A stretch of 64,000 bases of DNA from Corynebacterium urealyticum DSM 7109. GTDB taxonomy: Bacteria; Actinomycetota; Actinomycetes; Mycobacteriales; Mycobacteriaceae. The DNA is taken from contig NC_010545.1 of NCBI RefSeq assembly GCF_000069945.1, forward strand, positions 1,364,001 to 1,428,000, read 5' to 3'. The translations under genes were made by a program, and so were the position numbers. Below, in pieces: positions 1 through 8,055 of this stretch; the first letter of the stretch is position 1, and each line of letters starts with the position of its first letter. The notes beneath the pieces were generated by a model, which saw only the letters and a program-made list of their open reading frames with translations, was not told the origin of the DNA and did not search any database.

Positions 1-526
1 GACCGCGGGTGGCATCATCGTCGCGACGGTGGTTGTCATTTGGCTGCTGATGTCCATCCCAGTAAGCGGCCAGCGATTCACCGAGGAGGGGCCGACCCCG
101 CAGGATTCCGCATATGGGCTGGTCTCCGAGGCCATGGCCCCCGCGTTCGCCCCAGCCGGATTTGGTTCCTGGTCGCTGACGGGCCCGCTGGTAACGGGCT
201 TCGTGGCCAAAGAGGCGCTGATCTCCACGTGGGCGCAGACCTACGCGGTGGAGGACGTCACCGACGCTGATCCGGAGACGCAGGCGGATTCTCCGCTGGC
301 GCGCAACATCCGTGCGGACTTCGATGAGGCCTCGGGTGGGCACGGGCTGGCTGCGGTCTGGGCCTATATGGTGTTCCTCCTGGCCTATACCCCGTGCGTG
401 GCGACGATCGCTGCCCAACGCCGCGAGATCGGCTGGAAATGGACGCTGCTCGGTTTCGGGCTTCAGCTGGCGGTCGCGTGGTTGCTGGCCGTAGGAACCT
501 TCCAAGTGTTGAAGGTGTTCCTATGA
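1..526 (+). CDS. feoB: Ferrous iron transport protein B, C-terminal part (partial)
   Basis: This is the 3' end of a gene that begins before the window; the frame is open from base 2. FeoB is the inner-membrane Fe(II) permease with an N-terminal G domain, which is not in this window. The visible part has the FeoB-typical membrane motif GFVAKEALIST (about 64 codons from the left edge) and two further hydrophobic segments, the last ending at the stop codon. The stop overlaps the ATG of the next gene (ATGA), so the two are translationally coupled. Any iron-regulator (DtxR) site would lie outside the window. Confidence 0.9.
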   Translation, partial: TAGGIIVATVVVIWLLMSIPVSGQRFTEEGPTPQDSAYGLVSEAMAPAFAPAGFGSWSLTGPLVTGFVAKEALISTWAQTYAVEDVTDADPETQADSPLARNIRADFDEASGGHGLAAVWAYMVFLLAYTPCVATIAAQRREIGWKWTLLGFGLQLAVAWLLAVGTFQVLKVFL

Positions 527-798
527 CGCCGATGACGCCACAAGCCAAGGTCGCAGAGGCTATCACCCGCGGGGTGACCCGGCCGGTGGACATCGCGCTG
601 GAAACGGGTCTGGGGCAGGGCACCGTTGAGGTGATCATGACGCACATGGAACGCAGTGCGCAGCTAGTGCGGGAGCCCATTGGGGGATGCCCGAGCACCG
701 GCTGCGACCGCTGCCCGCAATCCAGGGTCTGTTCGGGGGCGTCGGGGAGCCGCGGGCCAGTGTTGCTCAAGCTGAGCTCTCCCCCGCGGCACGACTAG
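523..798 (+). CDS. FeoC-like small regulator with cysteine cluster
   Basis: A 91-residue protein whose ATG overlaps the feoB stop codon. The N-terminal half reads as a small helical or winged-helix unit (around VAEAITRGVTRPVDIA) and the middle carries a compact cysteine cluster, C-x5-C-x2-C-x4-C (CPSTGCDRCPQSRVC), like the Fe-S or metal-binding loop of FeoC proteins. From context I infer a partner of FeoB that senses iron or controls FeoB stability. Sequence similarity to classical FeoC is weak, so the name rests on position, size and the cysteines. Its stop overlaps the stop of the convergent gene by 3 nt. Confidence 0.7.
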   Translation: MTPMTPQAKVAEAITRGVTRPVDIALETGLGQGTVEVIMTHMERSAQLVREPIGGCPSTGCDRCPQSRVCSGASGSRGPVLLKLSSPPRHD

Positions 799-1556
799 CC
801 GCCGAAGGTCTGCATCGCTCCGCGAAGCATCACAACGCCTGCCCCCAGTGTCGCCATGATCAACGAGAGCTTGTGGGCGCATTCGAGCGAAATGTAGCGG
901 GAAAGTTTCGAGCCCGTAGCGATGCCGACCACCAGGGCCACGAGGCACAGCGGCCAGAGCACGATGGGTGCTGTGGCGAAGATCGACTGCTCAGCACCCA
1001 GTTCCTTAAACAGCAGCGAGAGAGCCCCGGAAACGAAGAACAGCGGCTGCAGCGTGGCGGCGAAGGTGCGAGTCGGCCACCGTGAGACCTGGGCGTAGAC
1101 CGTGATCGCAGGCCCGGCGATACCCGCCAAGGTGTTCATGAAACCGCCGGCCACCCCAGCCGCGACGGCGTAGTGGGGCCCATCAACCCTCGCGCGCTCC
1201 GGTAGCCGCGAGGTCACCAGTAGGGCGAGGAGCACCAGGGCACCGACGATCATCTGGAGCGGCCCCAGTGGCGTGTTGTGCACCACCCAAGTGCCAGGCA
1301 ATGCCCCGAGCGCCATCACGGGTCCAATGAGCCAGAATTTCCGCCAGTCGATGTTCTCCCACACGGAGGCGGATTGCATGACGGCGTTGACGGTTGCGAC
1401 CACGTTGATGACGAGCACTCCCGCCACGGGGCCTGCGACCAACGCCACAACGGGCGCGCCGAGTAGCCCCAGCCCCATCCCGGAGATCCGCTGCATCATC
1501 GCGCCGACGAAGATCGCCGCGAGGATGCACACGAAAGCCACGATGGTCAGTTCCAT
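795..1556 (-). CDS. TauE/SafE family membrane exporter
   Basis: A 253-residue polytopic membrane protein with about eight hydrophobic segments arranged as two similar halves. Each half has the family's glycine-rich pattern (GMGLGLLGAPVVALVAGP near residue 26 and GGFMNTLAGIAGPAITVY in the second half). The family is linked to export or uptake of sulfite, sulfoacetate and related organosulfur anions; the substrate here is unknown. The ATG lies 8 nt after a TAGACT box with no Shine-Dalgarno sequence, so the mRNA is probably leaderless. It converges with the feoB operon, with overlapping stop codons. Confidence 0.8.
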   Translation of the reverse strand: MELTIVAFVCILAAIFVGAMMQRISGMGLGLLGAPVVALVAGPVAGVLVINVVATVNAVMQSASVWENIDWRKFWLIGPVMALGALPGTWVVHNTPLGPLQMIVGALVLLALLVTSRLPERARVDGPHYAVAAGVAGGFMNTLAGIAGPAITVYAQVSRWPTRTFAATLQPLFFVSGALSLLFKELGAEQSIFATAPIVLWPLCLVALVVGIATGSKLSRYISLECAHKLSLIMATLGAGVVMLRGAMQTFGG

Positions 1557-1564
1557 GTGTAGGC

Positions 1565-1570
1565 AGTCTA
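1565..1570 (-). promoter_or_regulatory. -10 box of a leaderless promoter for the TauE/SafE gene
   Basis: TAGACT on the minus strand, 8 nt before the ATG at 1556, in the short gap after the GT87 gene. No ribosome-binding site lies between it and the start codon. Confidence 0.5.
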
Positions 1571-1577
1571 CTGCCAG

Positions 1578-2954
1578 CTAGGACGTCGCCACCCCAGCAC
1601 CCGGAACCTCAGCGCCCGATGTCTCAGCGCCCGGCGTTCCTGTATCCGGCGTCTGACTGCCCGGCGCGGTGGCCTTCTCCCCTTCGGGATCTTTGGGTTC
1701 GCCCTCCGCACCCCGGCGCAAACGCGTCATAGCAACCGGCCACCAGAGGACGGCCGCGGCCAGCACCAGCAGCACCATGCCCCACAGCACATAACCCATG
1801 GAGAATGGCACCGGCCAGCGCACCTGGTGCCAGAGCCGCATCGCCGGGGCGATATGGCGGGTGATGAAAGGTACCGCGCACACCCCCACTGCCAGAATCG
1901 CCAGCAGCGTCCCCCACCACCGGGGCACCCATGTGATCACCTGGTCGGCCACGCAGAGCAGCACCGGTAGCACCCAGACCCAGTGGTGCATCCAGGAAAA
2001 CGGCGAGACCATGACCAAAGCCACCCCGGCAAACCCCAGCTCGGCGGTGCGGTGATCCTGCCGGTGTGCCTGCCACAGCACGGCGACGGTCACGCCGAGG
2101 ATGAGTACGCAGCCCAGCGCCCAGAAGAGCTTGCTCTCCGTGTGGAAGGAGCGCTCCAGCACCACTCCCAGAGACTGGGCGCCGGGGTTGATCGCCTCAC
2201 CGACCCGTGAGGAGTCGAGCATCTTCTCGGCCCAGTACGTGCCGGCGTCTTTGACGAAGAGAAAGCCGATGCCCACCGTCACGAAGAAAGCGGCGACCGA
2301 GCGGGCGAGCGCCCACCACTGCCGCCGGACGATGAATACCAGCCAGAAGAACGCGGGCACGAGCTTGATGCCCGCCGCGATCCCCGTCGCAATCCCGATA
2401 TCGCTGCGCCACCGATTGGCTGGGGACCGCAGCACGTCCGCTGCCACCAATGCCATGAGCAGCAGGTTGATCTGGCCGAAGAAGAAGCCCTCCCGGATCG
2501 GGACGAGCGCGAAACTCGCGATACCGAGCAGGGTCGCGAATCCCACGGTCGCCCCATTCACGCGATAGCCACGCTCGGCAATGATCGCCACGAGAATGAT
2601 GAGCAACAGCAGGAAGGCGCCGAACTGCCATAACACTGCCCCCACTACTGCGGGGACGTGCGAGAATGCGCTAAACAGCCACGCCGAGAACGGTGGGTAG
2701 GTAAAGGGCAGCTTGCCTACCAACCCGCCGGCGTAGACGTCCTGACCATGCTGCACCAGCGCACCACCGCGGCGGTAGACGATGAAGTCGATGGGAACGC
2801 GGAACAGGGAGGCTTTCGAGCTGAGCATGTGCTGGCTGAGCTCGGTTCGCGCCACGACGAAAATCGCGGCGATGACGGCGAGGTAGGCCCACGGCTTACC
2901 GGGCACGCGCTTGGACTGGTGTTGCACGGGCTGGGCCGTGGGCTGCGGGGTCAT
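1578..2954 (-). CDS. GT87 (DUF2029) polyprenol-phosphate-mannose mannosyltransferase
   Basis: A 458-residue integral membrane glycosyltransferase. A first membrane segment (residues 24-36) is followed by an extracytoplasmic loop with D56-F-I-V-Y-R and GG, the region that holds the catalytic aspartate in GT-C enzymes; about nine more hydrophobic segments follow. Related corynebacterial and mycobacterial proteins add alpha-1,2-mannose to phosphatidylinositol mannosides or lipomannan using polyprenyl-phosphomannose. The last 40 residues are a hydrophilic Pro/Gly/Thr/Glu tail with PGAE-like repeats. The start overlaps the stop of glsA (ATGA). The exact acceptor lipid cannot be told from sequence. 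Confidence 0.75.
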   Translation of the reverse strand: MTPQPTAQPVQHQSKRVPGKPWAYLAVIAAIFVVARTELSQHMLSSKASLFRVPIDFIVYRRGGALVQHGQDVYAGGLVGKLPFTYPPFSAWLFSAFSHVPAVVGAVLWQFGAFLLLLIILVAIIAERGYRVNGATVGFATLLGIASFALVPIREGFFFGQINLLLMALVAADVLRSPANRWRSDIGIATGIAAGIKLVPAFFWLVFIVRRQWWALARSVAAFFVTVGIGFLFVKDAGTYWAEKMLDSSRVGEAINPGAQSLGVVLERSFHTESKLFWALGCVLILGVTVAVLWQAHRQDHRTAELGFAGVALVMVSPFSWMHHWVWVLPVLLCVADQVITWVPRWWGTLLAILAVGVCAVPFITRHIAPAMRLWHQVRWPVPFSMGYVLWGMVLLVLAAAVLWWPVAMTRLRRGAEGEPKDPEGEKATAPGSQTPDTGTPGAETSGAEVPGAGVATS

Positions 2955-4189
2955 GACAATTCGGGGAAAAGCTTTCGGGGGTCTTTGAGGATAACGTTGC
3001 GGCCCGCGGTGCGCAGGCCCTGGAAGCCCTGGACGACCATGCGTCGGCCAATGTCATTAACCGAAGCGACCTCGGAGAGGTCGAACACCACCCGGTCGGC
3101 GAGCTTTTCTTCTTGAAGAATAGTACGCCACGCGTTCTCCGCAGCCGCAAAATCAATGATTCCTTGGAGTTCGATAGTGGTGGTGCGACCATTCGGCCCG
3201 TCCTCACGGGTGATGATGTCGCGCACCGCGGTATCGCCGCGCTGGCGCAGGCCCATCAAGTGCAGCCCCATGTCTTCCGAGAGGCGGTGGAAAGTTTTCA
3301 CGCCGCGCACTGAATTGCCCGTGCTGTCCAAACGTGGCGAGAAAGTCGCCAGGCCCATCACGCCGGGCAGCGTGCCCATGATGCCGCCGGAGACACCGGA
3401 CTTCGCGGGGATGCCGACCACGGACATCCACCGGCCTGCAAGGTTGTACATGCCGGCTGAGGACATCACGGCCTGTACCTGCCGAGAGACCAGCGGGGAG
3501 ACCACGCGCTTACCGGTCAGGGGCTGGATACCACCGCTCGCCAGGGTCGCAGCCATCACCGCCAGGTCGCGCACCGTGACCTTAATGGAGCACTGCTGGG
3601 TATAGCTCTCCACCGCGTCGTGGGCCATATCCTCGATGATGCCGTGACTGCGCAGCATGTGCGCGATGGACAGGTTGCGGTCCGCGACCTCCAGCTCGGA
3701 GTCGCAGACGAGGTAGTCGATCTCCAGGTCCCGGCCCGCCAGCTCGCTCAAGAACTGCCGGATAACCTCGGTGCGCTCCTCGACGGTGGAGTCCTCGCCG
3801 TTGATGAGCTGGTTGACCGCGATCGCACCGGCGTTGATCATCGGGTTCATCGGCCGATTGCTGCCCGGGTCGAGGCTGAGCTCGTTGAAGGCCTCGCCAG
3901 AGGGCTCCATGCCCACTGTGGCACGCACCTTTTTCAGTCCCCGCTCCTGGATCGCCGCGGCATAGACGAAGGGCTTGGAAGCCGACTGGATCGTGAACTC
4001 CAGCTCATCGTCCCCCTCGTTAAGCCCCGCGCTATAGACAGCGCCGTCGGTGGTCGCCAGCGCGACCGCGAACGGTGCCGGGTCGGCGGTCGCCAGCTGC
4101 GGGATATAGTCCGCGACCTCACCGCCGTCGGAGTCCTTCAGCTCCTCCAGGATCTCCTGCAGGTAACCATGCACCATGTGGCGTTTCAT
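2951..4189 (-). CDS. glsA: Glutaminase A with C-terminal STAS domain
   Basis: A 412-residue protein. The serine-lactamase-like glutaminase domain hydrolyses L-glutamine to glutamate and ammonia; it shows the S-x-x-K catalytic motif (S69-A-S-K72), MINAGAIAV and the KSGVSGGI glycine loop. Residues of about 335-412 form a STAS domain (TIELQGIIDF through DLSEVASV), of the type found in anti-sigma antagonists and anion transporters. I chose ATG 4189 because GGAGT lies 7 nt upstream; a longer frame to 4285 would run deep into ogt. The start overlaps the ogt stop by 4 nt. Confidence 0.88.
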   Translation of the reverse strand: MKRHMVHGYLQEILEELKDSDGGEVADYIPQLATADPAPFAVALATTDGAVYSAGLNEGDDELEFTIQSASKPFVYAAAIQERGLKKVRATVGMEPSGEAFNELSLDPGSNRPMNPMINAGAIAVNQLINGEDSTVEERTEVIRQFLSELAGRDLEIDYLVCDSELEVADRNLSIAHMLRSHGIIEDMAHDAVESYTQQCSIKVTVRDLAVMAATLASGGIQPLTGKRVVSPLVSRQVQAVMSSAGMYNLAGRWMSVVGIPAKSGVSGGIMGTLPGVMGLATFSPRLDSTGNSVRGVKTFHRLSEDMGLHLMGLRQRGDTAVRDIITREDGPNGRTTTIELQGIIDFAAAENAWRTILQEEKLADRVVFDLSEVASVNDIGRRMVVQGFQGLRTAGRNVILKDPRKLFPELS

Positions 4190-4719
4190 AGACGTACTCC
4201 TTCGCGGGTCAATAATTCGATCTTGCGCTCCAGCCCACCGCCGAATCCCGTGAGGGATCCATTGGACCCCACCACGCGGTGGCACGGCACGAGGATACTG
4301 ATGGGGTTGTGGCCCACGGCCTGCCCAACGGGCCGTGCCGCCTTCGGGCGCCCAATGCTACGCGCCACCTCCAGGTAGCTACGCGTCTGCCCCACCGGAA
4401 TGCGCCGCAGCTCCTGCCACACGGCCTGCTGCATCGCAGTGCCTGAGGGAGCCAACGGCAGGTCCCGGGCCTCGTCCAGGGCCACGACGTCGCCATCGAA
4501 GAAGCGGGACAGAATACTCGCCGCGCTGCCGAGAACCGCGTCGGACTCAGCAGGAACCTCCACCACCCCGGTGAGGTCTGGAATCCTGTCCGGCTGATCG
4601 AACCAACAACCGACGAGGAACTCCCCCTCAGCGATGAGCCACAGCCTGCCCACCGGGGAGGCCAGGACAGTGTAACGGCGCCGCGGAGTAACCCCGCCGG
4701 AAGAAAAGTTGGCGTCCAT
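4186..4719 (-). CDS. ogt: Methylated-DNA--protein-cysteine methyltransferase
   Basis: Suicide repair enzyme that moves the alkyl group from O6-alkylguanine to its own cysteine. The signature PCHRVVGSNGSLTGFGGG is present with the acceptor cysteine, and the preceding RPVGQAVGHNP helix-turn-helix region is intact. Two starts are possible: ATG 4749 (187 residues) and ATG 4719 (177 residues). I prefer 4719 because a TAATAT box sits 8 nt upstream, as in other leaderless genes here, and the family core begins only at about residue 15. It heads an operon with glsA and the GT87 gene and is divergent from the ABC importer. Confidence 0.88.
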   Translation of the reverse strand: MDANFSSGGVTPRRRYTVLASPVGRLWLIAEGEFLVGCWFDQPDRIPDLTGVVEVPAESDAVLGSAASILSRFFDGDVVALDEARDLPLAPSGTAMQQAVWQELRRIPVGQTRSYLEVARSIGRPKAARPVGQAVGHNPISILVPCHRVVGSNGSLTGFGGGLERKIELLTREGVRL

Positions 4720-4727
4720 AGCATCCG

Positions 4728-4733
4728 ATATTA
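4728..4733 (-). promoter_or_regulatory. -10 box of a leaderless promoter for ogt
   Basis: TAATAT on the minus strand, 8 nt before ATG 4719. It lies about 20 bp from the divergent -10 box of the ABC importer. Confidence 0.4.
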
Positions 4734-4753
4734 AGGCCCAGCTGGTCATCCGT

Positions 4754-4759
4754 TAATAT
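4754..4759 (+). promoter_or_regulatory. -10 box of a leaderless promoter for the amino-acid importer
   Basis: TAATAT, 7 nt before the ATG at 4767. The intervening bases (tgcccgc) hold no Shine-Dalgarno sequence. Confidence 0.5.
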
Positions 4760-4766
4760 TGCCCGC

Positions 4767-5774
4767 ATGAACAATCACCCGAAACACCGGTCTGCTGTGG
4801 CGGCGATCCTCGCCACGGCGACCCTCGTCCTCACCGGGTGCGTGACGAATGAAGAGCTCGGCAATCCCGATGGCTGGGAGGAGATCCCGCCCCCGGCCAA
4901 ACCGGAGCTGGTCGGCATGGTCCCCCAGAAGTTCCAGGACAAGGGCACCCTGTCGGTAGGCGCGAACACCCCGTACGCCCCCAATGAGTTCAAGGACTCG
5001 CAGGGCAAGATCATCGGATTCGAGATGGATCTGGTCCGGGCGGCTGGTTCGAAGCTGGGTCTCGACGTGGTTCCGCGCCAGATGGACTTCAACCTCATTC
5101 TGCCCGCAGTCTCCGCCGGCACTATCGACGTCGGCGCCTCCGCCTTCACAGACACCGAGGAACGCCAGAAGAACTACGACTTCGTGGACTTCTTCAGCGC
5201 CGGCATTGCCTGGGCTACCCAGCCGGGCCGGGAAAACAGCATTGACCCGGACAACGCCTGCGGCTTGACCGTCGCGGTCCAGAAGGGCACCTACTCGGAC
5301 ACGGACGAGGTCGAGGAGAAGAGCCAGGCTTGCGTCGAGAATGGGAAGCCAGCAATCGACAAGCTGGTCTATCCCACCGCGGACGCCGCCGCTACCGCGA
5401 CGATCCTGAAGCGCGCCGATGCCTATAGCTCGGACTCCTCCGTCACCGCCTTTGCCATTCAGCGCTCCGAGGACAAGCTCGTCCAGGTCGGCGAGGCTTT
5501 CGATACCGCCCCATTCGGCTGGGCCTTCCCGAAAGGATCCGAACTGGGCCGGGCCTTCGCCGCGGCTCTGCAGGACATGATGGACGATGGCACCTATGAC
5601 AAGATCCTCAAGCCCTGGGGCCTGGAAGAAGGCGCACTCGACGAGGTGACCTTCAACCTGAAGCCGATGCCCCAGACCCGCCAGCGACACAATCAGCTGC
5701 CCGACGCCACCGGCCGCCGCACGCGCCGGGGCACCAACCACACCATGAACAGGAGGCGCCGTGAGCACAGCTAA
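4767..5774 (+). CDS. Amino-acid ABC transporter substrate-binding lipoprotein
   Basis: A 335-residue SBP_bac_3 family protein. A basic n-region and hydrophobic stretch lead to the lipobox LTGC (C25), so it is anchored outside the membrane by lipidation. The binding domain shows the family start (LSVGANTPYAPNEF) and the DVGASAFTDTEER segment typical of polar or glutamate/glutamine-type binders. The last 33 residues are an unusual strongly basic tail ([14 protein letters not shown]) whose coding DNA overlaps the permease start by 14 nt and supplies its AGGAGG ribosome site. The ligand cannot be fixed from sequence. Confidence 0.85.
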   Translation: MNNHPKHRSAVAAILATATLVLTGCVTNEELGNPDGWEEIPPPAKPELVGMVPQKFQDKGTLSVGANTPYAPNEFKDSQGKIIGFEMDLVRAAGSKLGLDVVPRQMDFNLILPAVSAGTIDVGASAFTDTEERQKNYDFVDFFSAGIAWATQPGRENSIDPDNACGLTVAVQKGTYSDTDEVEEKSQACVENGKPAIDKLVYPTADAAATATILKRADAYSSDSSVTAFAIQRSEDKLVQVGEAFDTAPFGWAFPKGSELGRAFAAALQDMMDDGTYDKILKPWGLEEGALDEVTFNLKPMPQTRQRHNQLPDATGRRTRRGTNHTMNRRRREHS

Positions 5775-6738
5775 CAACAGCTCCCGGACGACCGTGATTT
5801 CCGACGAGCCACGCCGCCGGCCGTCGTCCAATAAGGCAGTCCCGCTGCGCCACCCCGGCCGCTGGATCACCGCCGCCGTACTCGTAATCCTGCTGGCGTG
5901 GTTCCTCATCAGCGCCGCGGGCAACGAGGCCTACGGCTGGGAGACCTACCGGCAGTACATCTTCGACACCCGCATCGCCGTCGCCGCAGGCCACACCCTT
6001 CTGCTGACGGTACTGGCCATGATCCTCGGCGTGGCGCTGGGCTCGATCATCGCCGTGCTGCGCATGTCCCCCAACGGCGTGCTGCGCGGCGTGTCCTGGC
6101 TCTTCCTGTGGGTCTTCCGTGGCACCCCGGTCTACGTGCAGCTGATGTTCTGGGGCCTGCTTGGCTCGATCTACCAGGTGGTCAACATCGGCATCGCGGA
6201 AATCGACATGCAGGACTTCCTGTCCAACATGTTCTGGCTTGCCGTCATCGGCCTGGGCCTCAACGAGGCCGCCTACATGGCCGAGATCGTCCGCGCGGGT
6301 ATCCAGGCCGTCCCAGAGGGCCAGTCCGAGGCGTCCAAGGCACTCGGCATGACCTGGTGGCAGAACATGCGCCGCACCGTGCTGCCGCAGGCGATGCGCA
6401 TCATTATCCCGCCGACCGGCAACGAGCTGATCAGCATGCTGAAGACGACCTCCCTGGTCATCGTGGTGCCGTACTCCGGCGAGCTCTTCGGCAAGGCGAC
6501 GGACATCTCCAACAGCATCTTCCAGCCGGTCCCGCTGCTCCTCGTGGCGGCTAGCTGGTACCTGGTGATCACCAGCGTGCTGATGGTGGGCCAGCACTAC
6601 CTGGAGCGCTACTTCTCGCGCGGGTCCTCCCGCCAGCTGACTTCTCGCCAGCTCGCCGCCTTCACCGATGCGGAAGGCGTGATGCCGCGCAATATTTCCA
6701 TCAAGGACGACGACAGCGTTACGGAGAATAATCGATGA
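5761..6738 (+). CDS. Amino-acid ABC transporter permease (HisM family)
   Basis: A 325-residue permease. After a hydrophilic N-terminus of about 35 residues, membrane segments begin at [14 protein letters not shown]. The cytoplasmic EAA loop that docks to the ATPase is clear ([20 protein letters not shown], then EASKALG). The GTG start at 5761 lies 7-8 nt after AGGAGG, inside the end of the binding-protein gene. The single permease implies a homodimeric channel. The stop overlaps the ATPase start (ATGA). Confidence 0.87.
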   Translation: MSTANNSSRTTVISDEPRRRPSSNKAVPLRHPGRWITAAVLVILLAWFLISAAGNEAYGWETYRQYIFDTRIAVAAGHTLLLTVLAMILGVALGSIIAVLRMSPNGVLRGVSWLFLWVFRGTPVYVQLMFWGLLGSIYQVVNIGIAEIDMQDFLSNMFWLAVIGLGLNEAAYMAEIVRAGIQAVPEGQSEASKALGMTWWQNMRRTVLPQAMRIIIPPTGNELISMLKTTSLVIVVPYSGELFGKATDISNSIFQPVPLLLVAASWYLVITSVLMVGQHYLERYFSRGSSRQLTSRQLAAFTDAEGVMPRNISIKDDDSVTENNR

Positions 6739-7499
6739 ACGTCCCCATGATTGCTTTCCGCGATGTGTGGAAGAACTACGGCCGCCTCGACGTGCTCAAG
6801 GGCATCGACCTTGAGGTCCCGAAGGGCTCGGTGACCTGCCTGATCGGCCCGTCTGGTTCCGGCAAGTCCACCCTGCTGCGTTGCGTCAACCACCTTGAGA
6901 AGGTCACCGCTGGCCGAATCGAGGTCGATGGCGAGCTCATCGGCTACCGGGAAAACAACGGCACCTTGTACGAGATCTCGGAAGCAGCGGCAGCCAAGCA
7001 GCGCCGCGGCATCGGGATGGTCTTCCAGCACTTCAACCTCTTCCCCCACCGCACGGTGCTCGAGAACATCATCGAGGCCCCGGTGCTCGTCAACGGCGAG
7101 GACAAGGAAACCGCCACCGGCTACGCCATGACCCTGCTGGAGCAGGTCGGGCTGGCCAACAAGCGGGACGCGTACCCAGTGCAGCTCTCAGGTGGTCAGC
7201 AGCAGCGCGTGGCCATCGCTCGCGCCCTGGCGATGCGCCCGAAGCTGATGCTCTTCGACGAGCCGACCTCTGCCCTGGACCCGGAGCTCGTCGGCGAGGT
7301 GCTGGGCGTCATGCGCTCCCTGGCCGACGACGGGATGACGATGCTGGTCGTCACCCACGAGATGGGCTTTGCCCGCGAGGTCGCCGACGAGGTGGCCTTC
7401 ATGGATGGCGGCGTCATCGTGGAGAAGGGTCCTGCCGGGGACCTCATCAACAATCCCCAGCACCCCCGCACCCAGGACTTCCTCTCTAGCCTGCTCTAG
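6735..7499 (+). CDS. Amino-acid ABC transporter ATP-binding protein (GlnQ type)
   Basis: A 254-residue ATPase of the polar amino-acid uptake family. Walker A is GPSGSGKST, the signature is [15 protein letters not shown], Walker B is [13 protein letters not shown], and the switch histidine is in VVTHEMGFA. It powers uptake through the permease just upstream. There is an insertion of about ten residues between Walker A and the Q-loop ([20 protein letters not shown]), seen in part of this family. It is the last gene of the operon. Confidence 0.92.
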   Translation: MNVPMIAFRDVWKNYGRLDVLKGIDLEVPKGSVTCLIGPSGSGKSTLLRCVNHLEKVTAGRIEVDGELIGYRENNGTLYEISEAAAAKQRRGIGMVFQHFNLFPHRTVLENIIEAPVLVNGEDKETATGYAMTLLEQVGLANKRDAYPVQLSGGQQQRVAIARALAMRPKLMLFDEPTSALDPELVGEVLGVMRSLADDGMTMLVVTHEMGFAREVADEVAFMDGGVIVEKGPAGDLINNPQHPRTQDFLSSLL

Positions 7500-7625
7500 G
7501 CGCTAGAGCCTTCCCGGGTTGCAGGTGGTTCTTCGCTTCGTGGGATGCTCTCCCGGGGTGCGGGCTCAAGCCTTCATTGGCTACGGGGGTGAGCGCTCCA
7601 CTCATGTGTTTCTGCAGTTTGGGCG
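7500..7625. other. Convergent intergenic region, no confident terminator
   Basis: This 126-nt gap separates the ATPase gene from a convergent hypothetical gene. It contains a near-palindrome GTGAGCGCTCCAC (7590-7602 region) but no hairpin followed by a T run. A small open frame here (7519-7779) runs through the neighbour antisense and has no ribosome site, so I do not call it a gene. Confidence 0.4.
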
Positions 7626-8006
7626 CTACGGGGTGACCTCGAGGTGCCACGGCACCCGCGGGGTGCCCGGATCGTCCTTCACCTCGCGCAGCAATGGCTC
7701 GGCGGGCTCGTCCTCAATCACGGTGAGCAGGTGTGCGAACTGCATCGCCAGCCCGGAAATCGACCCGCCCTCGTACTGAGCGACGGCGACGTCCAGGGTG
7801 GTTCCCGAAGTCGGGTCGTCCTCCGAGGTCTCCCCGAAGAGCTCCACCCAGGTGGTCTCCAACTCAGGGTCCGGGGTCAGCCCGGTCTGCACCGCCAGTT
7901 CCGCGTCGAGGCGGGGTTCGAGAGAGTCGATGAGAGTGCGAAAATCCTGCTCGATCTCGTCGCGCTGGGCAGCGGTGGACAAGATCCTAAAACTAATCTT
8001 TGGCAT
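7626..8006 (-). CDS. Acidic hypothetical protein, 126 residues
   Basis: I do not recognise this protein. It begins MPKISFRIL, has no signal peptide or membrane segment and is rich in Asp and Glu. It contains an amphipathic helix with an RDEIEQDF core followed by a mixed region. A CATACT box lies 7 nt before the ATG, so it is probably leaderless and divergent from the DUF4921-like gene with only 49 bp between them. Codon use and GC match the neighbours, which supports a real gene. Function unknown. Confidence 0.65.
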   Translation of the reverse strand: MPKISFRILSTAAQRDEIEQDFRTLIDSLEPRLDAELAVQTGLTPDPELETTWVELFGETSEDDPTSGTTLDVAVAQYEGGSISGLAMQFAHLLTVIEDEPAEPLLREVKDDPGTPRVPWHLEVTP

Positions 8007-8013
8007 GGGCCAT

Positions 8014-8019
8014 AGTATG
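8014..8019 (-). promoter_or_regulatory. Possible -10 box, leaderless promoter of the 126-residue protein
   Basis: CATACT on the minus strand, 7 nt before the ATG at 8006. Confidence 0.35.
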
Positions 8020-8041
8020 GCAGCTTTGCTGGTTGATTAGC

Positions 8042-8047
8042 TAGGAT
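8042..8047 (+). promoter_or_regulatory. -10 box of a leaderless promoter for the DUF4921-like gene
   Basis: TAGGAT, 8 nt before the GTG at 8056, with no Shine-Dalgarno sequence between. Confidence 0.45.
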
Positions 8048-8055
8048 CGGCAGGT

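Noticed and set aside
394..522. N-terminal extension of the FeoC-like gene into feoB
   Set aside because: The ATG at 523 overlapping the feoB stop is the usual coupling and the extension is only feoB in another frame.
7519..7779. 86-codon plus-strand frame after the ABC ATPase gene
   Set aside because: No ribosome site, runs into the convergent gene, and has no plausible domain.
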